The notes under the pieces were generated by a model. That model did not search any database, was not told where the DNA came from, and saw only the letters and a program-made list of their open reading frames with translations. Position numbers and translations under genes: made by a program. Positions 43,514-51,261 of a DNA stretch of 59,202 bases are shown here, piece by piece. Each line of letters opens with the position of its first letter. Position 1 is the stretch's first letter. The stretch is from Clostridia bacterium (GTDB lineage: Bacteria > Bacillota > Clostridia > Christensenellales > Borkfalkiaceae), in the NCBI GenBank assembly GCA_900769545.1, contig CAAGGZ010000087.1:1-59202 (forward strand), given 5' to 3'.

Positions 43514-45163
43514 TCAAGACGCCAAACCGCCGGCTTCAATATAGTCCGCCAATAAGTCCCTTGCAAACGTCGTTGTGTCGTAAACCGCAATTTCCGTCAG
43601 CCCATTGGGCGCATACTGCGACGTATATCTATCCGTCACTATATAATATATCTTAGACATATTTATCGAATTTTGAACGCTTTCCCCATATTCTCCGTAA
43701 GCAATATAATAATTACTATTCGAACTTTCAAAGAATTTAAACTTCAAATTATACCCAGAAACAGAGCACAATACCAACTCATTGTCAAACGGGAATATCA
43801 TCTGCACGTCGGAATAGATAACCTCTCCCACATACAAATTATACGGACTTCTAGCGCTCATAAAGCCGCCGCCCAAAACAATATCGTATTCATCGCCCCA
43901 TTTTTCTAACCCAGCTTCATAGTAAAGCTGCGCAAGAATCCTACGAAGTTCACTGCTGGAACGATATTTTGCGTTATAACCGAGCTTTTTACCTGCAAGC
44001 GCAATCTGCTCAGCATATTTTTCCAAGAGTTCATCAACAATAGAGTCGTCTTGCAACGAAGCATAAACACTGGACGCGACATATTCCGCTGTATTAACTA
44101 CAGAAGTATCATTCACGTAATTGATGGTTACTTCCGCATGGGTTATACCGTCGTTATCGCCGCCGCCCTGTAAATGATATACGCCTTTGCTATCACGAAT
44201 TACGTAACGTTGATGGGTATGTCCCTCAAAAACCAAATCCACGTAACCATTTGAAAGAGCTACGTCATAATACCCCAAACTTCCCGTAACGTCTTTCGTG
44301 TAATCATAGGACTGCCCGTAACCGTCATGCAACGAATATACTATAAAGTCTGCGCCTTGATTTCTCAATTTCTGAGATTCCGCTTTCACAAGCTCCGTCA
44401 AGGCACTGCCCGTCTCAAAATATACGTCCTGTACCTTATCAGCGGAAATGGAAGAATAACAATCCCCAATCGCACCAATAATACCAATTTGCACACCGTT
44501 CTTTTCTACCATAACGGAAGGTTGACAATATTCTACGCGTTCCTGCGTACTTGAATCAAATATATTCAATGCCAAAAAAGGAAATTCTGCCTGTTCCGCA
44601 TTTGCCGTAATAGGGTCTTCTCCCCAATCGTATTCGTGATTCCCGAGCGTCATGGAAGCAAAACCCATCGCATTCATCCAATCGGTCACAATTAAACCTT
44701 TTGTCAAATTGGATTCCGAGCTTCCCTGCCACATATCGCCCGAAGATAAGAATATCGTATTTTCATTTTCCGCCCTTGCATTTTTGAGATACGTACTCAT
44801 TTCATCAATACCTGCTTGGTCATCAGTATCGTCAAATTTGCCGTGCAAGTCATTGATTGCAAAAAAATCAAACGTCACCGTAACAGACTCCTCGCAAATA
44901 TCGCAAATCCCGTCGTCGTTTTCGTCTTTATGTCCCTCGTCGTCTTCGCCGCCCGAGGAATCACTGGAAGAGCCGCTCGGCGAATCCACCGAAGAACTAT
45001 CCCTTTCTTCCGACGAACTTTCATTTGCGCTATCTTTTTCCGATAAGCTTTCCGAATGTACGCTATTCGAGCTTGAAACACTTCCCGAAGTCGTAAGCAA
45101 GTCTCCGCAGGAAGAAAACAATGCCACAATACTTAATATCAACGCAACCAAACTTTTTTTCAT
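43514..45163 (-). CDS. Surface 5'-nucleotidase/metallophosphoesterase lipoprotein
   Basis: This 549-residue lipoprotein has the lipobox FSSC (Cys at about 19). A Ser/Glu/Asp-rich spacer follows (about 25-85), then DENDDGICDICEE, which resembles a calcium-binding type-3 repeat. The calcineurin-like metallophosphoesterase domain has FFAINDLHGKFDD, SSGDMWQGS, TLGNHEYDWG and FEGHTHQRYV. The C-terminal 5'-nucleotidase domain (IVLGGGFMSARSPYN, VSGYNLKFKF) binds substrate. It probably hydrolyses extracellular nucleotides or 2',3'-cyclic nucleotides. It has its own promoter and heads the six-gene operon down to the CPBP protease. ATG 45163 was chosen to give a normal signal peptide. Confidence 0.93.
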   Translation of the reverse strand: MKKSLVALILSIVALFSSCGDLLTTSGSVSSSNSVHSESLSEKDSANESSSEERDSSSVDSPSGSSSDSSGGEDDEGHKDENDDGICDICEESVTVTFDFFAINDLHGKFDDTDDQAGIDEMSTYLKNARAENENTIFLSSGDMWQGSSESNLTKGLIVTDWMNAMGFASMTLGNHEYDWGEDPITANAEQAEFPFLALNIFDSSTQERVEYCQPSVMVEKNGVQIGIIGAIGDCYSSISADKVQDVYFETGSALTELVKAESQKLRNQGADFIVYSLHDGYGQSYDYTKDVTGSLGYYDVALSNGYVDLVFEGHTHQRYVIRDSKGVYHLQGGGDNDGITHAEVTINYVNDTSVVNTAEYVASSVYASLQDDSIVDELLEKYAEQIALAGKKLGYNAKYRSSSELRRILAQLYYEAGLEKWGDEYDIVLGGGFMSARSPYNLYVGEVIYSDVQMIFPFDNELVLCSVSGYNLKFKFFESSNSNYYIAYGEYGESVQNSINMSKIYYIVTDRYTSQYAPNGLTEIAVYDTTTFARDLLADYIEAGGLAS

Positions 45164-45192
45164 AAAAAACCTTCTTTCGTTCAATCTTTTTT

Positions 45193-45221
45193 AGTATACC
45201 ATAAAATGCAAGCCTTTTCAA
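45193..45221 (-). promoter_or_regulatory. Promoter of the nucleotide-hydrolase operon
   Basis: TTGAAA (45216-45221), 17 bases and TATACT (45193-45198) lie about 30 bases before the 5'-nucleotidase ATG. Confidence 0.78.
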
Positions 45222-45257
45222 GTACTTTCGCCATATTTATCGTTTTTTATATATTAA

Positions 45258-45281
45258 ATCCGCCGCAGGAACACGGCGGAT
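45258..45281 (-). terminator. Terminator after the 238-residue unknown gene
   Basis: The stem ATCCGCCG/CGGCGGAT with an eight-base loop lies just past the stop at 45287, followed on the minus strand by TTAATATAT. Confidence 0.8.
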
Positions 45282-45286
45282 ATTTA

Positions 45287-46003
45287 TTATTCCGAATAAG
45301 TCGCAAGCTCTTCTTCCGTTGCGATTTTTAATATCTGTTTTACACTTGAAGGCGAATACGGCGCAGAATCTTCCGTACACCAACGTACACTGTCAACGTA
45401 TACAATCTGCTGCGTGTTATGTCTACCCATACGCACCCAAACATAGTCGCCTGCTTTCACCGTGCCGCTCTTATCCAAATACCAATAGTTGCACCCTCGA
45501 TAACCTTTAGGACTAACTCCCACAAACAGAAACTGTCCTCTTTTTGCCGACAACGCCGCAAACGCTTCGTCAAACTCCTTACGAAGCTCATCAGCAAAAA
45601 CTTCTATTTCCTCACGGTGCAACAAAAAGGAGTATACGCCGCCAAGATATTTCTCTTGCTCTTTAGAGCGCAGTAATAGACGAACCGCCATAACGCAATC
45701 ATTTTGTCTGCGTTCTTCCCTCGACACTTCCTCTCCGTCCTTGGTATACGCATACAAATCCACCGCTATGCCTTTCTTTTCAAACGGAACGGTATACTCA
45801 CGCGCATATGCGCCTGCAAGCAAACGGTTGAGCGCAAAAATGAATTCCTCTATTTCCTCACGGGTAAAACGCTCGCTCTGTTCGCGATAATGCACATATT
45901 CGTTTTCTATTCCTATTTCCGTTTTTGCAAAATAACCGTCCACCGACGGCATCGACAAAATAGAAAACGTAAACCGTGTTCCTTGTATATCAATCTTGGG
46001 CAT
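45287..46003 (-). CDS. Uncharacterised protein, two-part
   Basis: I do not recognise a named family for this 238-residue soluble protein. The N-terminal 90 residues alternate strands and an acidic helix (RFTREEIEEFIFALNRLLAG). The C-terminal 60 residues (NYWYLDKSGTVKAGDYVWV, then RMGRHNTQQIVYVDSVRWC, then APYSPSSVKQI) resemble a small beta-rich domain often seen in Clostridial unknowns, with a Y-Y-L, GD-V-V and G-x-N-x-x-x-V pattern. It has a perfect-spaced promoter and terminator, hence a single-gene transcript. AAGGTG precedes ATG 46003. No signal peptide. Confidence 0.75.
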   Translation of the reverse strand: MPKIDIQGTRFTFSILSMPSVDGYFAKTEIGIENEYVHYREQSERFTREEIEEFIFALNRLLAGAYAREYTVPFEKKGIAVDLYAYTKDGEEVSREERRQNDCVMAVRLLLRSKEQEKYLGGVYSFLLHREEIEVFADELRKEFDEAFAALSAKRGQFLFVGVSPKGYRGCNYWYLDKSGTVKAGDYVWVRMGRHNTQQIVYVDSVRWCTEDSAPYSPSSVKQILKIATEEELATYSE

Positions 46004-46032
46004 AACTTCACCTTTTTTCTTTTATTAGAAAC

Positions 46033-46061
46033 AGTATACAATAAAATCAAAGATTTGTCAA
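46033..46061 (-). promoter_or_regulatory. Promoter of the 238-residue unknown gene
   Basis: TTGACA (46056-46061), 17 bases, TATACT (46033-46038), ending 29 bases before the ATG. Confidence 0.85.
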
Positions 46062-46080
46062 CTACTGATGCAAAATATAC

Positions 46081-46097
46081 GCGCCCCATAGGAGCGC
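46081..46097 (-). terminator. Weak terminator after the ferritin-like gene
   Basis: GCGCTCC-TAT-GGGGCGC pairs with one mismatch and is followed by GTATATTTT on the minus strand. The stem is short and the T run broken. Confidence 0.4.
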
Positions 46098-46106
46098 GCA
46101 CAATCT

Positions 46107-47387
46107 TTAGTCCTTATTACAATAAAATCCCGTAGACGGAGCCGCACCAGGTTCTCTCCCAACGGAGGTATTATCCTCTCTGCGATTTCGAAGCTCCGGA
46201 ATCGGGTTAGGAGCAATCTGATAACGATAATCAGCCCCTCGCTTTGAAATAAAATTCTCAATAACACAATGCGACGGCACGATTTGTGTAGTTGGATTGA
46301 TAATACTCTGGAAACGGAAAAAATCCGCGTCCGACGGTAAATCTTTTACACGCTTATACCCGTCTTTCACCGTTGTATATTGCACCGTGTCGCCAAGAAT
46401 CTTTCGTACATAATCAATGTTTTCATGCAATGAAATCGGAGCAGGAAATTCGCCGTCTTTTATTACTTCGCACCAATCCTTCCCTTCGTACTTTCTCAGA
46501 AGTTCCACGGCTTTATGCAAATGCGCAATTTCCATTTCAAGGTTTTGTTCCCACAATTCTTTTACATAAGGGTCAGTTTCCGTCATATAGCACGACCAAT
46601 ACAAATAACACTCGCAGTATTCATGCCACAGGAGCATTTCTAACCAAGTTGCATTGGGATCCATCAGCGATTCGTAATGCGTAACGTGTTCTTCCTCGAC
46701 AAGAGCGATTTCTTGATAGAGCTTTCGCCCCATATCCGTACAGGCAAAATTCGTTACGTTCATATAGTAGTTCATAGTCTGCTGTTCCGCCGCCGTAATG
46801 ATCATTGTATTGAGCACCGTCTGCACGTCAGAGTTTTTCGAATCAATACTGCGGCGAACGTTATCCATAGGATAGCGATGATGCGCAATCGTCGGACGAC
46901 CGGGCATAATTTCGGTATATCGACCAACCAACCATTCCGCCGCCACGCCTTGCTCCATTTCCAATAAATTGGCATAACGGTACAAGTGGTCAAAATCTTC
47001 CAGTAATGCGAAATCCAACGCTGTTTTTACGTTGCAATCGAGCTCCCGTTTGGCAAGCTCCGCCGTTAAGTCGACGGCAAGCTGTTCATAGCCGATGGTG
47101 TGTTCTAACACCGTTTCATTGATAGGCTTCAGCAGTGATATTTTAAGTTGCTGCTGTTTTTCCACTTCACGAGTGAGCGCAAGCGCACGGCGAAGATCGT
47201 TGTCATCTGTATGACGGGCAAACTGATGAGAGAACCAATTCGCCTCAAATTCTGTACCGTTCATCAAAATAATACGCGTTTTGGTGTACGGGTCAACCTC
47301 GCGCTTATTATAGGATTTCGGATACATCTGTTTCCAATTTTGCAAAGATTTTTCAATGGATTTAGGTTTTTCTTTAAACGGATTCAA
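46107..47387 (-). CDS. Ferritin-like (diiron-type) helical protein, uncharacterised
   Basis: This protein of about 426 residues is almost entirely helical. It carries several acidic/His motifs spaced as in ferritin-like diiron proteins: TVLEHTIGYEQ, LEDFDHLYRY, VEEEHVTHYES, HEYCECYLYW and EMEIAHLHKAVELL. This suggests one or two four-helix bundles. The tail (about 395-426) is polar and unstructured. I start it at TTG 47387 because AAGGAGG lies eight bases upstream. The longer in-frame reading to 47477 would run through the upstream terminator hairpin. Function unknown; oxidative-stress, metal-storage or spore-coat roles are guesses. Confidence 0.7.
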   Translation of the reverse strand: MNPFKEKPKSIEKSLQNWKQMYPKSYNKREVDPYTKTRIILMNGTEFEANWFSHQFARHTDDNDLRRALALTREVEKQQQLKISLLKPINETVLEHTIGYEQLAVDLTAELAKRELDCNVKTALDFALLEDFDHLYRYANLLEMEQGVAAEWLVGRYTEIMPGRPTIAHHRYPMDNVRRSIDSKNSDVQTVLNTMIITAAEQQTMNYYMNVTNFACTDMGRKLYQEIALVEEEHVTHYESLMDPNATWLEMLLWHEYCECYLYWSCYMTETDPYVKELWEQNLEMEIAHLHKAVELLRKYEGKDWCEVIKDGEFPAPISLHENIDYVRKILGDTVQYTTVKDGYKRVKDLPSDADFFRFQSIINPTTQIVPSHCVIENFISKRGADYRYQIAPNPIPELRNRREDNTSVGREPGAAPSTGFYCNKD

Positions 47388-47451
47388 TGGGAAGCCCTCC
47401 TTAAAATATTTTCCTTTTTTAGAGTATGCCCATCGCCCATTTTTTGTATAC

Positions 47452-47485
47452 AAAAACGGCTGTCGAATTTTCAACAACCGTTTTT
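47452..47485 (-). terminator. Terminator of the creatinase-like operon
   Basis: A 16-bp stem (AAAAACGGTTGTTGAA pairing with TTCGACAGCCGTTTTT, with G-T pairs) lies seven bases past the creatininase stop. It ends the operon before the ferritin-like gene. Confidence 0.8.
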
Positions 47486-47491
47486 AAGTGC

Positions 47492-48226
47492 TTATTTAAT
47501 CGTTTCTTTTAAATACTCCAAGGATTTGGCAACCATTTCATCACCAAGTTCCTTATTCGCTTCTCTTGCGCTCTCTGTAAACCAATGCTTAATATCGTCA
47601 ATTCTATCAAGCTTGATACAGTCGGGATAAAGCGCCATCAAAATGGAACTTTCATACTTCCCTGCGTGGTCATACCCTGTTGCATTCTGTACAGCCGTAG
47701 ACATCGTGGGGATTACCTTAATCCAAGAGAAAGGATTGTTTTCCCCCTCTAACTCCTCGTAATAATTGGCGTAGTTTTCGCTCCCCCACCAACCTTCGCC
47801 GAGCGTTTCTTCCAAATATTCCATCGTCGCGCGCTTTGCCGCCGTGCGATAGCAAAGCGTCATGGGCATTTCGCTCTCCTGCTCAAACTGATGATGAATG
47901 ACTACGTAGATATTTCTAAAACCTGAATAGAGCATACTCTTGAATACGTAATAAACATAATCCTCAAAAGCGCGTTCAGGCACATGCACAGTACCGCTCT
48001 TTCTACCGCCTACTGCATAGCTTGCAGGGCTGTACGAAATGGTAGGCGCAATCATAATTTCCTTTTCTTCGGCGAGCTTTTTAACGAGCCCTTCCGCCAC
48101 AAGCGTATCGCAACCGTACGAACAATGCGCGCCGTGGTATTCCACAGTTCCTCCCACAATTACAAGCGGAATATTTTTTTCTTTTACATAATCCGTTTCA
48201 CGCGGAAAAGAATGATCTAAAATCAT
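47492..48226 (-). CDS. Creatininase-family amidohydrolase
   Basis: This 244-residue protein is of the creatininase/FAPy-deformylase superfamily. It has the metal-binding run VGGTVEYHGAHCSYGCDT (Glu, His and Asp in the family positions) and a second His/Glu cluster IHHQFEQES. Members open cyclic amides such as creatinine or act in flavin or pterin pathways, so the substrate is not certain. ATG 48226 has AAGGAG upstream. It follows the rhodopsin-transducer-like gene by ten bases and is the last gene before the terminator. A creatinase-like protein in the same operon suggests guanidino or amide compound breakdown. Confidence 0.85.
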   Translation of the reverse strand: MILDHSFPRETDYVKEKNIPLVIVGGTVEYHGAHCSYGCDTLVAEGLVKKLAEEKEIMIAPTISYSPASYAVGGRKSGTVHVPERAFEDYVYYVFKSMLYSGFRNIYVVIHHQFEQESEMPMTLCYRTAAKRATMEYLEETLGEGWWGSENYANYYEELEGENNPFSWIKVIPTMSTAVQNATGYDHAGKYESSILMALYPDCIKLDRIDDIKHWFTESAREANKELGDEMVAKSLEYLKETIK

Positions 48227-48236
48227 ATATTTCTCC

Positions 48237-48596
48237 TTAATATGCAAGCGTTGTATAATATGCCAAATTTACCTGACGATTGTCAAGTCTACCATACTGT
48301 ACAACAATAGGTTCCGTACTTTCCAACTTCATCGCATACTGCGTTTCCATAGGCACGACAAAACCGCACATATCTTCTACGTTATTCATTCTAAAACAAC
48401 GCACTCTTTGCGGTTCTACCGTCCACGTAATGCCTTCATAAGAGTCTTTATCGGCAAAATACAATTTCACCTTAATAACAGCCTGCTTATCGCTGTCATT
48501 TACTATAATAACGCTCTCGTGACCTTTGAGAATGCCTTCTCCCTCGGGCGGAAGCTCGCAATCGGGAATAATCCAATCTTTTTTACCTACTACCAT
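48237..48596 (-). CDS. Sensory rhodopsin transducer-like (ASRT family) protein
   Basis: This 119-residue beta-rich protein matches the Anabaena sensory rhodopsin transducer family: KKDWIIPDCELPPEGEGIL, VIIVNDSDKQAVIKVKLYFAD, then VEPQRVRCFRMNN and PIVVQYGRLDNRQVNLAYYTT, closely following the family's IVVQHTRLDSRQ. No rhodopsin is present in the window, so the protein probably has another ligand; small-molecule or DNA binding has been discussed for the family. AGGTG precedes ATG 48596. It is sandwiched between creatinase-like and creatininase-like genes. Confidence 0.85.
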   Translation of the reverse strand: MVVGKKDWIIPDCELPPEGEGILKGHESVIIVNDSDKQAVIKVKLYFADKDSYEGITWTVEPQRVRCFRMNNVEDMCGFVVPMETQYAMKLESTEPIVVQYGRLDNRQVNLAYYTTLAY

Positions 48597-48607
48597 TTTT
48601 TCACCTA

Positions 48608-49780
48608 TTAGAACCCGAGTTCAATAATACCTTTCTTAAGATAATCGGTATAGCTTTCGCAGCCGTCTTCACGAATAGCAACACCTTTTTCCCAACGGCA
48701 ACCAAACGTAGGCCCGGAAATAAACGTATCAATCTGGAACGTCATATTCTTCTGCAAAGGATAATGCGTAGAGGTTTCCATCCAAGGGGCTTCTACTTCA
48801 ATCATACCCGTACCGTGACAGGGTCCGTATACGTAGTTCTTTTCATAGCCTGCGTCTTTATACATCTGCAAGAAACGCTTTGCAACGTCGTCCGCATATA
48901 CGCCTGCTTTAAGCTGCTGTTCCGTCCATTCGTGCATCTTGCGGCAGAACTCTACAAGGTCACGGCGTTCGCCCTCAAGCTTACCCATACAAACAGGCAA
49001 ACCAATCGAAGGAGAATAACCGTCGATTTTCGCCGAAAGGTTGAGCTGTACAATATCGTTCTTACCGATTTCACGGTATCTCGAACGGGAAATTGCGTGA
49101 CGGGTGCTCGCTTCAGAGAATACGTACATAGGAAGCCCTTCGTATTCTGCGCCGTGTTCATAAATAACCTTCTGCGCAATACCTACCATCTGCAATTCGG
49201 TAACGCCGGGTTTCAACGCCTTAATAACTTCGTCCGTTGCGATTTCGATAATTCGGAAACCTTCTCTAAGGCAAGCGATTTCATTTTCGCTCTTGATTTG
49301 ACGGAGCTCTACCATAATATCGTTGCATTTAACGATTTCTGCCTTCGGATAGCTATTCTTCAAGCCTTCATAAATAGGCAACGTACATTCTACGTAGCTA
49401 CCCAAACCGATTTTAATATTTTCACCCGTAACGCCGATTGCTTTGAATACTTCGTTGAAGGTAGAAGGCGTCAATTCGGGATAGGAAGGATCTGCGGACT
49501 CTCTAAATTCACGAAGCACAAATACTTTTTCAAGTTTACCAAAGTCTGCGCCGAATACTTCCGATTCGGGGCCAACGAGGAGCGCTGCGTCACCCTTTGC
49601 GGAAATGGCTACGCCTGCTCTTTCAAATACAGGCCAAAAGCCCGAAAAGTATCTTGCATTTGCATAGTCGCTTTCCGTGGAAGCTACGACCATAACGTCA
49701 AGCCCTCTTTCCTGCAACAATTTCGCCGCTTTTTTAATTCTTTCCTGATATTCGGAATCGGGGATACAAATTCTGCTCAT
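48608..49780 (-). CDS. Creatinase/Xaa-Pro peptidase (M24) family protein with altered metal site
   Basis: This 390-residue protein has an N-terminal creatinase_N domain and a C-terminal pita-bread domain. The M24 metal ligands look changed: the two Asp positions read Asn (VQLNLSAKIDGY) and Ser (SPSIG), the His is kept (CHGTG), the first Glu is Asp (QIDTF) and the last Glu is kept (WEKG). Loss of metal ligands is typical of creatinase, which hydrolyses creatine without metal, rather than peptidases. ATG 49780 has GAGGTG upstream. It is the first gene of an operon with a creatininase-like protein, divergent from an AraC regulator. Confidence 0.88.
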   Translation of the reverse strand: MSRICIPDSEYQERIKKAAKLLQERGLDVMVVASTESDYANARYFSGFWPVFERAGVAISAKGDAALLVGPESEVFGADFGKLEKVFVLREFRESADPSYPELTPSTFNEVFKAIGVTGENIKIGLGSYVECTLPIYEGLKNSYPKAEIVKCNDIMVELRQIKSENEIACLREGFRIIEIATDEVIKALKPGVTELQMVGIAQKVIYEHGAEYEGLPMYVFSEASTRHAISRSRYREIGKNDIVQLNLSAKIDGYSPSIGLPVCMGKLEGERRDLVEFCRKMHEWTEQQLKAGVYADDVAKRFLQMYKDAGYEKNYVYGPCHGTGMIEVEAPWMETSTHYPLQKNMTFQIDTFISGPTFGCRWEKGVAIREDGCESYTDYLKKGIIELGF

Positions 49781-49811
49781 AATTTTCACCTCAAAAATAA
49801 ATTTTTTCTTT

Positions 49812-49840
49812 ATTTTAGCACAGATTATTCAATTTGTCTT
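49812..49840 (-). promoter_or_regulatory. Promoter of the creatinase-like operon
   Basis: AAGACA (49835-49840), 17 bases and TAAAAT (49812-49817). Its -35 overlaps that of the divergent araC-type promoter, so the two probably compete. Confidence 0.6.
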
Positions 49841-49867
49841 TACAAAATTGTATTTATTTGGTACAAT
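49839..49867 (+). promoter_or_regulatory. Promoter of the AraC-type regulator
   Basis: TTTACA (49839-49844), 17 bases and TACAAT (49862-49867), 30 bases before the ATG. Confidence 0.65.
49847..49867. promoter_or_regulatory. Inverted repeat in the divergent control region
   Basis: ATTGTA, nine bases, TACAAT form a perfect inverted repeat that includes the regulator's -10 box. This is a candidate operator for the AraC protein or another factor. Confidence 0.4.
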
Positions 49868-49897
49868 ATCATAAATATTTTTATTTTGGAGTACCAA

Positions 49898-50779
49898 ATG
49901 GAATTTGTTTTAAAATCTTTTAAAACCGATTTGAGCGTCACCAAGCTCGCCAATATTCACTACTTTGAATTTACCCCAAGCTACCACACCGTAAACGACC
50001 AACACAAATTCTGTGAGTTGGTCTACGTAGACAAAGGAAGCATTGAAATTACCTCAGACAATTATAGCGGTAGCTTATACCAAAACCAAATGATTTTACA
50101 CGGAGCAAACCAAAACCATTCGCTCACCTGTAACGAACGGACTGCCCCCAATATCATTATCATTGGTTTTGAATGTAGCTCCCCTGCGTTGGACGCATTG
50201 ACGCGCGCTCCTTTGACGCTTTCGGACGAACTGCAAAAAATGCTCGGGGAAATCATCAAGGAAACGAGAACGGTCTATTTTCCGCCCTACAATGTACCCA
50301 ATTTAAAAAATATGAAAAAACGCAAAGTGTTTACTTTTGGCTCCGACCAGCTTATTAAGGATTATCTGCAAATTCTACTTATTAAATGTCTGCGGTTAAT
50401 CGATACGCCAAAATCCACCCATACGCAAAAACATATACTCACCGAAAAAACGCCTATCTATGAAGTCAAGCAATATTTAGACGAAAATTTTCACCAGAAA
50501 ATTACTTTAGAAGAACTTTGTTTTTTGTTCAATACCAATAAAACTTCCCTTTCCGTAAAATTTAAACAAGCCTTTCAAAAAACAATTATCGATTACCTGA
50601 ACTTTCTACGCATCGAGCACACGAAATCTTTACTCCGAGAAGGCACGTATACCTTGACGCAGATTGCGGACTCCTTAAATATGTCCTCGGTACATTATTT
50701 GACTACACTTTTTAAAAAAACAACAACTATGACGCCTACGGAATATATACATACGTTAAAAGAAACCTTGCAAGGATAA
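49898..50779 (+). CDS. AraC-family transcriptional regulator
   Basis: This 293-residue protein has an N-terminal cupin-like sensor (LVYVDKGSIEITSDNYSGSLYQNQMILHG) and two C-terminal AraC helix-turn-helix motifs (ITLEELCFLFNTNKTSLSVKFKQAF, then LTQIADSLNMSSVHYLTTLFKK). ATG 49898 has GGAG upstream; open sequence further upstream is antisense to the creatinase-like gene and not part of it. Divergent placement 117 bases from that gene suggests it controls the operon in response to a small molecule. Confidence 0.93.
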   Translation: MEFVLKSFKTDLSVTKLANIHYFEFTPSYHTVNDQHKFCELVYVDKGSIEITSDNYSGSLYQNQMILHGANQNHSLTCNERTAPNIIIIGFECSSPALDALTRAPLTLSDELQKMLGEIIKETRTVYFPPYNVPNLKNMKKRKVFTFGSDQLIKDYLQILLIKCLRLIDTPKSTHTQKHILTEKTPIYEVKQYLDENFHQKITLEELCFLFNTNKTSLSVKFKQAFQKTIIDYLNFLRIEHTKSLLREGTYTLTQIADSLNMSSVHYLTTLFKKTTTMTPTEYIHTLKETLQG

Positions 50780-50780
50780 G

Positions 50781-50945
50781 CCCTAACCGCTAGTGATTTA
50801 CTCTACCCTTAGAAGGTGTTAATACTTGCGGAGCACTCCGAAATTTGGAAACGCATCACTATATCTGACAACAAACTTGGACGGGATTAGGGTTTAACTT
50901 TCGAACAGTCCATTGGGATTTTTCGAAGGTTAATCCCTATTTTTT
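50781..50945 (+). ncRNA. Candidate structured RNA / regulated 3' leader
   Basis: Starting one base after the AraC stop, TAGTGAT (50791-50797) pairs with ATCACTA (50855-50861) around two small hairpins, including CGGA-GCAC-TCCG (50829-50840). An 18-bp terminator stem with one mismatch (50888-50905 with 50922-50939) is followed by six T. CCCTAA (50781-50786) is complementary to TTAGGG (50887-50892), the foot of the terminator stem, so alternative pairing is possible. No known RNA class was recognised and no plus-strand gene follows. Confidence 0.35.
50888..50945 (+). terminator. Long-stem terminator after the AraC gene
   Basis: TAGGGTTTAACTTTCGAA pairs with TTCGAAGGTTAATCCCTA (one mismatch, one G-T pair) across a 16-base loop, then TTTTTT. 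It would end the AraC transcript. Confidence 0.85.
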
Positions 50946-51123
50946 GTATGAAAATAAAGGCGTACCGCGTTTTTCAACATTTGGACGCCTAAAACTTAAA
51001 AAATTAAATTTTAATAAGATAATGCAACGAGCTGTAGAGCGTTATTTTCATAGTGCTCCTATGCTTCTTTCTTCTTGGCTGTTAAAAGTATGAAACAACA
51101 TATGCAAGCGTTTTACGCAAAAG

Positions 51124-51152
51124 TGGTTTGTCCTACATTTTGGGACAGACCA
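51124..51152. repeat. Inverted repeat of unknown role
   Basis: TGGTTTGTCC and GGACAGACCA flank a nine-base loop with one G-T pair. A T run (51170-51174) follows after 17 bases. It could be a weak terminator or the trace of a mobile element end. Confidence 0.4.
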
Positions 51153-51239
51153 CCTTCGGAAGTTGCGATTTTTTCGTGTTTTCGCCGTCGCCGTTTTCTT
51201 TGACTACAGCGATGCAATAACTGCATATCGATAGAGAAA

Positions 51240-51261
51240 GCGGTGAGCCGAAGCCCACCGC
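51240..51261 (-). terminator. UUCG-loop terminator of the large lipoprotein gene
   Basis: On the minus strand GCGGTGGGC-TTCG-GCTCACCGC forms a nine-pair stem with an extra-stable UUCG tetraloop, followed by TTTCTC. It lies 65 bases past the stop. Confidence 0.85.

Noticed and set aside
47388..47477. N-terminal extension of the ferritin-like gene to 47477
   Set aside because: It would start at TTG inside a terminator hairpin and lacks a ribosome site; TTG 47387 behind AAGGAGG is better.
48764..49897. Long plus-strand open frame in front of the AraC gene
   Set aside because: It is antisense to the creatinase-like gene, has no ribosome site, and the true AraC start is ATG 49898 with GGAG and a promoter upstream.
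50967..51000. T-box-like sequence GTACCGCG with a nearby GACGCC
   Set aside because: It resembles the T-box antiterminator core, but there is no stem I or specifier arrangement upstream and no downstream amino-acid gene on that strand.
51090..51203. Short plus-strand frame (about 37 codons) after the AraC gene
   Set aside because: No ribosome site, overlaps an inverted repeat, and the Arg-rich end looks like random translation.
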